This document shows positions 9,054-18,362 of a stretch of 64,000 nucleotides of DNA, piece after piece. The translations under genes and the position numbers were made by a program. Positions within the stretch are counted from its first letter, which is position 1. Each line of letters begins with the position of its first letter. The stretch is from contig JAUIGN010000018.1 in assembly GCA_030430075.1 (NCBI GenBank), positions 1 to 64,000 of the forward strand, given 5' to 3'. Source of the DNA: a bacterium. GTDB lineage: Bacteria; Planctomycetota; Planctomycetia; Pirellulales; Pirellulaceae. A model generated the notes under the pieces. That model was not told the DNA's origin, searched no databases, and was given only the letters and a program-made list of their open reading frames with translations.

Positions 9054-12000
9054 CTACCGCAAGATCAACGCATCAGCCACGTCCAGATCAAGAACAAATA
9101 CTCGACCCGTATCTGAGTTTTTCACCTCCAAATCGCGGCCGCTGGCCAGGGTCGCGCGGGCCGTCGGGGTTTCGATCGTGACGCGGACTTCCAGGCCGCG
9201 AACCGGTGCCTGCGTCCAGTTCACCAAGGGGATGACGGTACCATGCGGCGATTCGATGACGGTCGTCTCGACGAGCGGCTCGCTGCATCGAACCGGCGGT
9301 TCGATATTCGCTGCCGGTGCACCGATCAGTGCCGCGGCTTCCGCATTGAATTCGGTAGGCAGAAAATGAATCATGGCGTCATCCGAGGCGCCTCGATCAA
9401 CCGGCCGTTGCGGGACCGCCGGGTGGAAATAGCCGAGTCCGGGCAAGAAGCCGCAGTAGCGGACCGTGCCGCGCCCCACGCTGTTGTCGACAACCGCCGG
9501 CGATCCGTCCGAGAACGTGGAATGGACCCGGGCCGTCGTCGGTTTGAATCGCTGTCGGGCCCCGACGACTGGGATCGGGGTCGATTCCTGGCCGACCCGC
9601 CGGACTTCGTCAAAGACTTTGGCGAAAGGAAGGTCCTGTTTGGTGAAGATGACCCGCGACGCTTCCGGCGTGTCCAACCCCAGCGGCTCGACACCCAGCA
9701 AGTTTCGCAGTGTCTCGTTCGGCCGATTCAATTCGTCGAACATTCCAGCGCCTGCTGTGGCGAACAGGTTTCCGCCGCCGGCGACCCAGGCGGCGATCTT
9801 CGCCGAGGCGGCTGCACTGACGTGGGCATCGGTCAGGTACAGGGCGTTGTACTGGTCAAGCGTGCCGTCCAGGGCATCCTCTTCGACGACCACGTCCAGC
9901 GGGATCTGTTGATGTCGGATGGCGGCGTACAAGGTTCGTTTGGCCGGGGCCCATGACTCGCGGCTGTCCCCCCAGATGTCGCCCGTCTCACTGAACCAGA
10001 GCGCGGCTTCGGCACCGCGCACTTGACCGTCCTGGACGATATCTTCGAACAGGCCGAGCTCCCGCAAGCTCTTCAGGACCATCCCGTACATTTCGGGTTC
10101 GTCAACATGGTTCTCCGTGTAGGCCACGTGGACGGGGCGGAACTCGAACAAGTTCACGATTTTCATGCCATGTGCCAGGGCGCCAAAGAATAACCGCCGC
10201 CATTGGTTAGGCGTGTTGTTTGGCATGTGCGGCATCACGTAATAGATGATCTTTCTTTCCGGATGATGCCGATTGGCGGCGCGAAAAAGGTCGAGATTGA
10301 TATGGTTCAACTGCGGCGTGGCAACGGGTACCTGCCAGATGTAGTCTTCGCTCCAGGGCAGCGTCATGCCGCCGGAGCGAAATACGGAAACCCATTTGAA
10401 GACTTCGCCCAGGAACATATGTTCCTGCGGATAATGGGGTGAAAAGTTGGCACCGATTCCTGCCCGGGGAAGATGCCGGCGAAGGATGTCCGTGCGTTCT
10501 TTGATACTCTGGATGCCAAAGTGATACTGATAGCGTTTTGACCAGTAGAAGGTCCCCGGACGTTGTTCGCGCGATTCCGCGTCGATGGCAAAGCTGATGC
10601 GATTCCAGTCGTTGCCGGCCCGCGGATCGACGTCGGCCGGTCGCATGCCTCGGGCGCGAAGCCAATCGCGAAACGCACCCTGGGCCGCGGCACCGCGAGG
10701 CGACGGCAGACCGATCTCGTCGCCCAGGCTGACGACGGCGATGTTATTCGAGTGCTCGCCCAGCTTCCGACAGTACTCGGCAAGCTTTGGGGTCGCGACG
10801 CTGCGGACATCGATATAACCTCGCCCTCCACTCGCCTCGGCGTCCGTATCCGCCAGACGAAAGGCCTGTTTGAATTCCTCGACTGCCGCCGCGTGGGGGC
10901 CGTCGTCGAGCGGTGTGAAGGTGGAGGCGTAGACGATCGTCTGTTCTGGTCGTCGGCCATGGGGTGCCGGGTTCGCTGTCTTCAGGAAGGCGAGTAGATC
11001 GTAGAGCACTTGCTCCTGACGGCGGAGGCGGCGCGAATAGCGGGTGTCGCCATCGGCTGCCAGGTTGAGCGCGCCATTGCCGGTGAACGTCGCCAGCGAC
11101 GCGATCTCTCCATCGGCATTCCGGCAACCAAACTCGGCCCGGTAGTCCCCATTCCCGGTCCAAAACCACTGGCCGTCGGAGAGCGTGTCCATCGTCCCAC
11201 CGACCTCGACCCAGTCGCTTGTTGCCCCAGCCGGAACTTCAACCGAAGGCGCTTGCCAGTCTCGGATGTGGACCCAATACGGTGAATGCTGCTGCCAGTT
11301 GCCGCCGCCCATGGCCTTCTTTCCGCTGAAGGTCAGGCGCTGACTGCCGCGGTTCGTGACGCGCAAGTAGACATCGCCCGATTGGGTCAGCATCCCGTCC
11401 AACGGCAGGTAGTTTTCCTTTTCGATCCGCATTTCCACCTGTTCTCGATCGGTGGTCAGCATCACCAGGTCAATATTCCGGCGCGCGGCCGGGGCCGGTT
11501 GTCTTTCTGCGATCAAGCGAATCTCAGCGATTCCCGGCTGGAGGCCGGCCAGCGCGTCGTGGCCCTCCCAGACGATGTTCTCAACCGCTCCCCAACTCCA
11601 GCCGACCTCTTGTTTGAGCTTCTGCCGAAAGGCCCAGATCTTCAGTTGCTCGCGCGCCCCATAGGGCCGGTCGAGCACGATTTTGCCCGCCTGTTCGACC
11701 TGCACTCGGAACTGCGTCTCGAATCGGTAGGCCGCCTCGTACCGCACCAGGACGAGGTACTCGCCCGCCTGTTCGATCTTGACACGCCGAGTCGCGACTG
11801 TTTTCTCGCATTGGGCGGGGGCACCGAGGAACGCTTGACGGCTGAGGAAGGAATTGGCGAACGTCGCCGCGTAGTAGTTTTCTCCGTACGGCTTCGCTTG
11901 CCAACCGGCAGCCGACGAGGGGGTCTGCGGAGCGACCTGAAACTCCTCCGCTTCGCAAATGTAGAGGCCGTCCGGTTGTTGCTTGACCGCGTTTCGCGCG

Positions 12001-12134
12001 CGACCGAAGGCTTGCGCGGCAGTCGGCGTGTCGACTTCGGCTGACCGTGCTGAAACAGCCAGAGAGACCCACGTGGCTACCAACAAGCCGGCGGCCCGGT
12101 GAAGGCGTGACAGGTTCGAGATCCGTGTTTTCAT
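9054..12134 (-). CDS. Secreted glycoside-hydrolase-like protein with GATase-like / trimerisation-type C-terminal region
   Basis: 1026 residues from ATG 12134, chosen because CGGAG lies 9-10 nt upstream and MKTRISNLSRLHRAAGLL begins a signal peptide ending near SARSAE; the frame stays open 261 codons further upstream but that part overlaps the divergent gene and has no domain. An N-terminal beta-sandwich-like region (about 20-290) is followed by a TIM-barrel-like region with VSLGDEIGLPSP near 470 and WSEDYIW, where acidic residues could be catalytic. Then comes a flavodoxin/GATase-like segment (YNALYLTDAHVS, WVAGGGNLFATAGAG) like the beta-galactosidase trimerisation domain, and a beta-rich end. 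The layout resembles GH42-related secreted proteins, but family and substrate cannot be fixed by eye. It is divergent from the Gfo/Idh/MocA gene at 12393, which may share its regulatory region. Confidence 0.85.
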   Translation of the reverse strand: MKTRISNLSRLHRAAGLLVATWVSLAVSARSAEVDTPTAAQAFGRARNAVKQQPDGLYICEAEEFQVAPQTPSSAAGWQAKPYGENYYAATFANSFLSRQAFLGAPAQCEKTVATRRVKIEQAGEYLVLVRYEAAYRFETQFRVQVEQAGKIVLDRPYGAREQLKIWAFRQKLKQEVGWSWGAVENIVWEGHDALAGLQPGIAEIRLIAERQPAPAARRNIDLVMLTTDREQVEMRIEKENYLPLDGMLTQSGDVYLRVTNRGSQRLTFSGKKAMGGGNWQQHSPYWVHIRDWQAPSVEVPAGATSDWVEVGGTMDTLSDGQWFWTGNGDYRAEFGCRNADGEIASLATFTGNGALNLAADGDTRYSRRLRRQEQVLYDLLAFLKTANPAPHGRRPEQTIVYASTFTPLDDGPHAAAVEEFKQAFRLADTDAEASGGRGYIDVRSVATPKLAEYCRKLGEHSNNIAVVSLGDEIGLPSPRGAAAQGAFRDWLRARGMRPADVDPRAGNDWNRISFAIDAESREQRPGTFYWSKRYQYHFGIQSIKERTDILRRHLPRAGIGANFSPHYPQEHMFLGEVFKWVSVFRSGGMTLPWSEDYIWQVPVATPQLNHINLDLFRAANRHHPERKIIYYVMPHMPNNTPNQWRRLFFGALAHGMKIVNLFEFRPVHVAYTENHVDEPEMYGMVLKSLRELGLFEDIVQDGQVRGAEAALWFSETGDIWGDSRESWAPAKRTLYAAIRHQQIPLDVVVEEDALDGTLDQYNALYLTDAHVSAAASAKIAAWVAGGGNLFATAGAGMFDELNRPNETLRNLLGVEPLGLDTPEASRVIFTKQDLPFAKVFDEVRRVGQESTPIPVVGARQRFKPTTARVHSTFSDGSPAVVDNSVGRGTVRYCGFLPGLGYFHPAVPQRPVDRGASDDAMIHFLPTEFNAEAAALIGAPAANIEPPVRCSEPLVETTVIESPHGTVIPLVNWTQAPVRGLEVRVTIETPTARATLASGRDLEVKNSDTGRVFVLDLDVADALILR

Positions 12135-12392
12135 CAAGGGGCTCCGGAGACCTGGCGTGTCCGCTTGTCGGGCCGTGAGGTAGCCTGACCGAATGCGGTG
12201 AAGCTGAAGACGACCGACTGCCGGACGTTGGATTGCATCAGCCGCTGTGGATGTATAATCTAGCGGTCCGCCATGCCGATCGCCACATTGCGACGAACGG
12301 CTGCCGATCGTGCGCGTGCTTCCCGCAGAGCCGCCAGCGGCATTCCTACGGCGCCTGAACGAGTCATTATCCAGACAGCAAGGGGATTGTTG

Positions 12393-13505
12393 ATGAGCGA
12401 CGTTGTAAATGTGGCAATGGTTGGACTGGGGTTTGGTGCCGAGTTCATTCCGATTTATCAGAGCCACCCGAATGCGTCCGTGGCCGCGATCTGCCGCCGC
12501 AACGAGGCCGAACTGAATAAGGTTGGCGATGCCCTGGGAATTGAAAAGCGGTACACCAACTATGACGACGTGCTGTCCGATCCCGCAATCGACTTTGTCC
12601 ATATCAATAGCCCGATTCCCGACCACGCCTGGATGTCGCTGAAAGCCCTGGACGCCGGGAAGCACGTGATGTGCACGGTGCCGATGGCGACCACGATCGA
12701 CGAGTGTCGTCAGATTGTCGAGAAAGTCCGCGCGACGGGCCTCAAGTACATGATGGCGGAGACGGTGGTGTACAGCCGTGAGTACCTGTTCATCAAGGAA
12801 CTGTACGAGAAGGGCGAACTGGGCAAGATTCAGTACATGCAGGCCTCGCATCCGCAAGACATGGACGGCTGGCCCGATTATTGGGAACGGATGATTCCCA
12901 TGCATTACGCGACGCACGTCGTCAGCCCGGTTCTCGGACTGGTCAACGGCCGCGCCGAGCAGGTTTCCTGCTACGGCTCGGGCACGGTCCGTGATGACAT
13001 TGCAGAGAAGTCAGGCAATAAGTTTGCCGTGGAATCGTGCCAGATCAAGATCGCCAACAGCGACGTGGCCGCTCATATCTGGCGATTCCTCTATGACACG
13101 GCACGCCAGTATCGAGAGAGCTTTGACGTTTACGGTACGAAGAAGAGTTTCGAATGGACGCTGACCGAGGGTCAACCGCACGTGTTGCACACGGCGAAGC
13201 AGCCCGAACCGGAGATCGCCCAACCGGTTGAAGTCCCGGATTACGCGCACTTGTTGCCCGAGCCGATTCGGAAATTCACTCAGACCATCGAAGACGCCGA
13301 GCATTTGTCATTCGTCCAAGGCGGTGGACACGGCGGATCGCATCCGCACCTGGTGCACGAGTTCATCAGTGCGTTGCTGGAAGATCGTCAACCGCGACCG
13401 GATGCGGTGACCAGCGCGAACTGGACCTGTGTGGGAATTTGTGCCCACGAATCGGCACTCAAGGGGGGCGAGGTTGTCAAGCTGCCCGCGTTCACGCTTG
13501 AGTAG
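12393..13505 (+). CDS. Gfo/Idh/MocA family oxidoreductase
   Basis: 370 residues from ATG 12393, with AAGGGG about 8 nt upstream; the frame is open 40 codons further upstream but those residues have no family similarity. The N-terminus MSDVVNVAMVGLGFGAEF carries the GxGxxG-type NAD(P)-binding turn. HVMCTVPMATT stands where the family usually has EKPxA, so the lysine is not in its normal context. The C-terminal half has GGGHGGSHPHLVHEF, a motif of planctomycete sugar-dehydrogenase-like members, where the histidines may bind substrate. The family oxidises or reduces sugars, inositols and amino sugars; the substrate here is unknown. It is divergent from a glycoside-hydrolase-like gene and convergent with a glycosyltransferase gene, consistent with a carbohydrate role. 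Confidence 0.93.
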   Translation: MSDVVNVAMVGLGFGAEFIPIYQSHPNASVAAICRRNEAELNKVGDALGIEKRYTNYDDVLSDPAIDFVHINSPIPDHAWMSLKALDAGKHVMCTVPMATTIDECRQIVEKVRATGLKYMMAETVVYSREYLFIKELYEKGELGKIQYMQASHPQDMDGWPDYWERMIPMHYATHVVSPVLGLVNGRAEQVSCYGSGTVRDDIAEKSGNKFAVESCQIKIANSDVAAHIWRFLYDTARQYRESFDVYGTKKSFEWTLTEGQPHVLHTAKQPEPEIAQPVEVPDYAHLLPEPIRKFTQTIEDAEHLSFVQGGGHGGSHPHLVHEFISALLEDRQPRPDAVTSANWTCVGICAHESALKGGEVVKLPAFTLE

Positions 13506-13531
13506 CCCACATCAAACGTCCGTCGGAACGG

Positions 13532-14665
13532 TCACTGTGGCAGGGATGGCAAGGTGGCCCGCCACAATTCGGCCAGTTGGCGGGAAGCATCGTGGGGCGC
13601 GAAATCGCGCCTGACCCGCGCGCGGGCAGTTGCAGCGAACTGCTCTCGTTGCGATGCGTTGCCCAACAGGCCGATAATCGCAGTTGCCAGGGCGTGGGGG
13701 TCGTGCGGCGGGACGAGTCTTGCCGAGACTCCGTCGGCGACAATTTCGGAAGTGCCCCCGACGTCGGTGGCCACGATCGGCAGCCCGGCCGCCGCCGCCT
13801 CCAGGAGCACACGGCCCAACGGTTCCTGTTTGGCGGGGTGAACCAGCAGGTCCGCTTCATTCATCAGCAGGTTGACATCGTCGCGATAGCCGAATTGATG
13901 GAAGCGATCGGCCAGGCCCGCGGCGGCGAACGTTGAAACAAGTTGTTGCTCGAAGGCGATGCTCTCTGCCTTCGAAGAATGACGCTCGCCGACCACGCCG
14001 AAGTGGACGTTCGGAACCTGTTGGCAGATGGACGGCGCTGCGGCGGCGAGCACATCGAGGCCCTTGCGGAGGCCGATCTGGCCGATGGTGAGCAGGAGCA
14101 GGCCGTTGTCGGGAATCTGCCGCTCACGCCGGACGGCATGCGTCCTCGGCCGAGGTCGAAAACGGTCGGCATCCACTCCGTTGTACTGGACCACCGTGCG
14201 GTCGGCCGCCAGGCCTTGCTGCACGTGGTAGGCGCGTGTTGCCTCGGAAACCGCGATCAGGCGGCGATTCTGATTGAGGTCGTGGACTGCCGCGCGGCTG
14301 AGTCGCATGATGTCACGGAGGTGAGCGACGCAGGGATTCCCCAGCCGGTCGGCCGCGGCACCCGTCAAACGCCCCATGGAAAGGCTGTTGGCGTGGAGCA
14401 GGTTGAACGAGTTTGTGCCGACCGCCTCGACCAGTTGACGACAGGCGTCGTCGCGGGACCGACGCACACCGGTCATGTCGCGCAACTCGAACGGGACGTG
14501 TTGGATCCGGGCGGCGCGTAAGGCGGCCGCCAGCCGCCCGGCCGCGGGTGCCAACGCGGTGACGTCGAATTCGTCTCGACCGATCGACTCCAGCGCCTGC
14601 AGCATCGATCGCTCGCCGCCATTCAGAGATGGGTATTCGAACAAGACGGCAACTCGGTAGCGCAT
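13532..14665 (-). CDS. Glycosyltransferase family 4 (GT-B fold)
   Basis: 377 residues from ATG 14665. The N-terminal domain starts YRVAVLFEYPSLNGGERSML, where the GGxE turn matches acceptor-side GT4 folds. The C-terminal domain has LLTIGQIGLRKGLDVL and the nucleotide-sugar-binding signature QEPLGRVLLEAAAAGLPIV followed by ATDVGGTSEIV, with the conserved Glu of the EX7E motif. It should transfer a sugar from an activated donor in the cytoplasm for surface polysaccharide or glycolipid; donor and acceptor are not visible. No other polysaccharide-assembly genes flank it, so it appears to be a single-gene unit. Its stop is only 26 bp from that of the convergent Gfo/Idh/MocA gene. Confidence 0.92.
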   Translation of the reverse strand: MRYRVAVLFEYPSLNGGERSMLQALESIGRDEFDVTALAPAAGRLAAALRAARIQHVPFELRDMTGVRRSRDDACRQLVEAVGTNSFNLLHANSLSMGRLTGAAADRLGNPCVAHLRDIMRLSRAAVHDLNQNRRLIAVSEATRAYHVQQGLAADRTVVQYNGVDADRFRPRPRTHAVRRERQIPDNGLLLLTIGQIGLRKGLDVLAAAAPSICQQVPNVHFGVVGERHSSKAESIAFEQQLVSTFAAAGLADRFHQFGYRDDVNLLMNEADLLVHPAKQEPLGRVLLEAAAAGLPIVATDVGGTSEIVADGVSARLVPPHDPHALATAIIGLLGNASQREQFAATARARVRRDFAPHDASRQLAELWRATLPSLPQ

Positions 14666-14985
14666 TCGTTGGTGCCTCGCCGCCAGGGTCGGAGTCCCTG
14701 AATCCGGCCGCCATAATTGGACGAATGATGGAGCCGGCAGACCGGCATGGCCGTGCCGGCGGGAGATCTGCGGCGTCGATTCCTGCCTGCCGATTTTCTT
14801 CCGAATTCATGGCGCGTGTCGGTAATTGCAATCGGGATTGGATACCATAGACGTCGGTAGATCGCAATCAGCGTCCGGCGGACGTTGACCGATCCTTGGC
14901 CAACGCGGTGGGAAGAGATCTCGCCACGTTCTACTGCGACTGGCTGGCAACGTTTTGCGTGAATCCCTTCCTTGATTTGAACATC
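14666..14985. other. 320-bp divergent intergenic region
   Basis: Lies between the divergent glycosyltransferase and propeller-PhoD genes. It contains a short inverted repeat near 14741-14759 (CCGGCA, loop TGGCCG, TGCCGG). Frames entering it from both sides lack domain content. I could not identify a convincing promoter. Confidence 0.5.
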
Positions 14986-16821
14986 ATGAGTCCCATGCAA
15001 ACCACGTTTCTTCAATCTGTCGGCATCCTCCGGCGCGTCTCGGCAGCCTGGCGGCGCCCTCATGGTCTGCTGGTGCCGTTGGGCTGGGCGCTGAGCCTGC
15101 TCGTTCCCTTAACCGGCAGCCTCGCTCAGCAGCCCCCGGCCGCCGCGGCGCCACCCGTCGAGATCGCTTGCGAGGGCCGCTACCAGCATCATTTGCAGGG
15201 CGTTTGCCGGGACGGTCAGGGAAACCTGTTTTGGAGTTTCACGACAGCGCTGGTCAAAACGGATGCGGCGGGCCATCGCAAGCGCCAGATCCCGGTCGAA
15301 AATCACCACGGCGACCTTTGTTTTCACGATGGCAAGATCTATGTCGCGGTCAACCTGGGCCGGTTCAATGATCCGGCAGGCAACGCGGATTCCTGGGTCT
15401 ATGTCTACCGTGCGGACGACTTGACCGAGGTGGCTCGTCACCCCGTACCCCAGGTGTTTCATGGCGCCGGCGGAATCGCGTTCGGCCCCCGCACGTTTCT
15501 TGTTGTGGGCGGACTGCCGGACGGGGTTCAGGAGAACTATCTCTACGAGTACGACACGGCGTTCCGCTTCCTCGGCAAACGGGTAATCTCCAGCGGCCAT
15601 ACGCTCTTGGGCATTCAGACCGCCGCGTTCGCCGACGGGTATTGGTGGTTCGGATGCTACGGGAATCGGCTGCTCAAGGTGGACACTGATTTTCAGATGA
15701 TTGGCAACGATCCCTTCGACTGCGGTTTGGGGATTCTGGGGACCGGCGACGGCAACTTTCTCGTCGCCCGCGGCAGTTGCTCGAAGACGGCGGGTTGTGA
15801 CGGGCGACTGGTCGCGGCACGCAGCCACCGTCAGCTTGGCTTGGCACTGCAGCGGCCGATCCAACGGGTCCTGTTTGGCTCCTGCATCCAGCAGGCAGAG
15901 CCAATGCCCCTGTTGAAGACCGTCCTCGAGCAGCGGCCCGAGTTGTTGCTGATGTTGGGCGACAATATCTACGGCGACACCGACGACATGCAGGTCATGC
16001 GGTCGAAGTACGAGAAACTACGGTCCAACCCGCACTTCGCCGAACTCATGCGGACCGTTCCGATCCTGGCGACGTGGGATGACCACGACTACGGTGTCAA
16101 TGACGGCGGAGCGGCGTTTGCCGCTCGCGACGCATCGCAGCAGGTTTTCGTTGACTTCTGGGGAGATGCGGCCGATTCGCCGCGTCGAACTCGGGCCGGC
16201 GTTTACGATGCCGCGGTGATTGGCCCGGCCGGTCGGCGACTGCAGGTCATCTTGTTAGATACCCGTTACTTCCGCGGGCCCTTGGCTACCGGGCCACGAC
16301 GGACTGGCGGCCCCTATCGGCCCTCCGACAGCCAGGACGTCACGATGTTGGGTGAGGTCCAATGGAAGTGGCTCGAAGAACAACTCCGCCGACCGGCAGA
16401 AGTCCGGCTGTTGGTTTCCAGCATCCAGTGCGTCGCCAGCGCAGCCGGTCAAGAGACATGGTCCAACCTCCCGCACGAAAGAAGGCGGTTGTTCGAGTTG
16501 ATTCGCCGGACGCAGGCCGCCGGTGTCGTGATCGTCAGCGGCGATCGGCATTGGGCCGAGCTTTCGGTCGAGCGGGAATTGGGGCCGTATCCGATCTACG
16601 ACCTGACCTCGAGCAGCATCAACCAGGTGCATCCCCGAGGTACACCGACGGACAATGACCGACGGGCTCTGCCGACCACTTACCACCGCGAGAACTTCGG
16701 CGCGATTCGAATCAACTGGGACGCGCCCGACCCGCAGGTGACGCTGGAGATCGTCGATATCGAGGGATCGGTGGTGCTTCAGCAGAAACTTCGATTGAGT
16801 CAGCTTGCCTCACAACCTTGA
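14986..16821 (+). CDS. Secreted fusion of propeller-like domain and PhoD-type metallophosphatase
   Basis: 611 residues from ATG 14986 (an ATG at 14995 is also possible; an upstream TTG frame at 14896 adds unrelated residues). A long n-region leads to a hydrophobic stretch ending near GSLAQQ, a probable signal peptide. Residues about 40-280 are propeller-like (HLQGVCRDGQGNLFWSF, NHHGDLCFHDGKIYVAVN). From about 290 the PhoD/alkaline phosphatase D fold begins: VLFGSCIQQ, LMLGDNIYGDTDDM, ATWDDHDYGVND, QVILLDTRYFRG and VSGDRHWAEL, which together supply the metal-binding Asp, Asn and His residues. Known PhoD proteins are secreted phosphodiesterases or phosphomonoesterases acting on teichoic acids, phospholipids or other phosphoesters. 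The fused propeller may bind substrate or surface. A ceramidase-like gene follows on the same strand 144 bp away, suggesting joint lipid or phosphoester breakdown (inference). Confidence 0.9.
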   Translation: MSPMQTTFLQSVGILRRVSAAWRRPHGLLVPLGWALSLLVPLTGSLAQQPPAAAAPPVEIACEGRYQHHLQGVCRDGQGNLFWSFTTALVKTDAAGHRKRQIPVENHHGDLCFHDGKIYVAVNLGRFNDPAGNADSWVYVYRADDLTEVARHPVPQVFHGAGGIAFGPRTFLVVGGLPDGVQENYLYEYDTAFRFLGKRVISSGHTLLGIQTAAFADGYWWFGCYGNRLLKVDTDFQMIGNDPFDCGLGILGTGDGNFLVARGSCSKTAGCDGRLVAARSHRQLGLALQRPIQRVLFGSCIQQAEPMPLLKTVLEQRPELLLMLGDNIYGDTDDMQVMRSKYEKLRSNPHFAELMRTVPILATWDDHDYGVNDGGAAFAARDASQQVFVDFWGDAADSPRRTRAGVYDAAVIGPAGRRLQVILLDTRYFRGPLATGPRRTGGPYRPSDSQDVTMLGEVQWKWLEEQLRRPAEVRLLVSSIQCVASAAGQETWSNLPHERRRLFELIRRTQAAGVVIVSGDRHWAELSVERELGPYPIYDLTSSSINQVHPRGTPTDNDRRALPTTYHRENFGAIRINWDAPDPQVTLEIVDIEGSVVLQQKLRLSQLASQP

Positions 16822-16965
16822 CCTGCTGCATTGCCATCGGCAGCTTGACGCCCGCTGTCGCCCATCGCATGCCGGACGGCCGGCGTCCGATCTGCGGACG
16901 CCCCATCCCCCCCCATTTTTCACTTCCCCCACCTTCCACCTCTCCCAATGCCTCCTGAGAACGCC

Positions 16966-18348
16966 ATGAATGCAAACACGCTACGGGCTACGATCCTGTG
17001 TCTTCAATGTGCTGCCTTCTGCTGGCTGGCCGGCACGCAGGCGGCGGGCGCCGACGCGTACCGTCTGGCGCAGTTTTCTGCCGACGTGACGATTCCCTTG
17101 AATCACCGTTGCATGGGCGTCTTGCCGACCAAATCGCAGAAGGTCGTCGACCCGCTCTATGCGCATGGGTTTGTCCTCCTGGGTGCCGACCAGCCTGTCG
17201 TGTTCTGTGCCGTGGATTGGTGTGAGATTCGCAACGGCGCCTACGATCAATGGCGAACGGCCCTGGCTGAAGCGGCCGGAACGACCCGCGAACGTGTCCT
17301 GGTCAGTTCCCTGCACCAACACGATGCGCCGGTCACGGACCGGGATGCCGCCAGGTTGTTGCGCGAGGTGGGGCTCGCGGACGAACTGTACCACGAGTCA
17401 TTTCACGACGAGACGGTCACCCGGTTGGCGCAAGCCCTCCGTGATTCGCTCGACAATGCCGTTCCGATCAGCCACATCGGCTTGGGCCAGGCTGCGGTGG
17501 AGCAGGTTGCTTCCAATCGCCGCGTTGTGCGCCCGGACGGCAGCGTGCACTTCGACCGTGGTAGCCGGAGCGCCGGCAATCCGCGGCTCGCCTCCGCCGG
17601 CGAGGGGTTGATCGACCCGATGCTGAAGACGATCGCCTTCTACAACGGTTCCACGCCGGTGCTGGCGATGCACTCGTATGCAACGCATCCCATGAGCTAT
17701 TACGGCCGTGGCGAAGTGACATCGGATTTTGTCGGACTGGCTCGAGCCCGTCGCCAGCGTGACGATCCGTCGGTGCGCCAGATCTATTTTTCGGGCTGCA
17801 GCGGTGACGTCACGGCGGGCAAGTACAATAACGGATCGCCGGAGGCGCGGGTCATGTTGACCGACCGCATTTACCGGGCCATGGTGGCGGCTTGGAAGAC
17901 GATCCACCGCGTCCCGCTGCAGAAGGTCGATTTTCGCTGCACCCCGTTGCAACTGGATTTTCATCCGGCCGACGGATTGACGGCCGACAGATTAACGGAG
18001 GCGCTGGAGGACGAATCGTTGACCGTGGAGAAGCGCATCCTGGCGGCAATGGGCCTGGCCAGCCGCCAGCGGGTCGCCGCCGGCCAGGCGATCGATTTTC
18101 CCTGCGTTGACTTCGGTCAGGCGCAGGTCGTGCTTTTCCCCGGCGAAGCGTTTGTCGGGTACCAGCTAATGGCCCAACAAATGCGGCCCGATTCGTTTGT
18201 CTTCGCGGTTGGCTACGGCGAATGCTGGCCGGGGTACGTTCCGACCGCGTCGGCCTTTGCGGACGATTTCCGTGATGTGTGGCTGTGGGTCGCGCCCGGG
18301 TCGGAGGCGCGGATCCGGAGTGCCCTGCAAGAGGTCTTGCTGCCCTGA
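16966..18348 (+). CDS. Secreted neutral/alkaline ceramidase-like protein
   Basis: 460 residues from ATG 16966, chosen because a signal peptide follows at once (hydrophobic core LCLQCAAFCWLAG, cleavage near AAGADA); an ATG at 16948 would add six residues. The mature protein starts RLAQFSADVTIPL, as in planctomycete proteins of the neutral/alkaline non-lysosomal ceramidase N-terminal family. Likely zinc-ligand histidines lie in SSLHQHDAPVTD and MHSYATHPMSYYG, with a Gly/Ser-rich IYFSGCSGDVTAG downstream. At 460 residues it is shorter than bacterial ceramidases near 650 because it lacks a clear C-terminal Ig-like domain. Ceramidase activity is family knowledge; many planctomycete members probably act on other amides. 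It follows the PhoD fusion and converges on the isochorismatase fusion 14 bp away. Confidence 0.85.
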   Translation: MNANTLRATILCLQCAAFCWLAGTQAAGADAYRLAQFSADVTIPLNHRCMGVLPTKSQKVVDPLYAHGFVLLGADQPVVFCAVDWCEIRNGAYDQWRTALAEAAGTTRERVLVSSLHQHDAPVTDRDAARLLREVGLADELYHESFHDETVTRLAQALRDSLDNAVPISHIGLGQAAVEQVASNRRVVRPDGSVHFDRGSRSAGNPRLASAGEGLIDPMLKTIAFYNGSTPVLAMHSYATHPMSYYGRGEVTSDFVGLARARRQRDDPSVRQIYFSGCSGDVTAGKYNNGSPEARVMLTDRIYRAMVAAWKTIHRVPLQKVDFRCTPLQLDFHPADGLTADRLTEALEDESLTVEKRILAAMGLASRQRVAAGQAIDFPCVDFGQAQVVLFPGEAFVGYQLMAQQMRPDSFVFAVGYGECWPGYVPTASAFADDFRDVWLWVAPGSEARIRSALQEVLLP

Positions 18349-18362
18349 CCTGCCGGCCCTGT

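Noticed and set aside
12135..12917. Upstream extension of the glycoside-hydrolase-like gene
   Set aside because: The extra 261 codons overlap the divergent oxidoreductase gene and lack any signal or domain; ATG 12134 begins a signal peptide.
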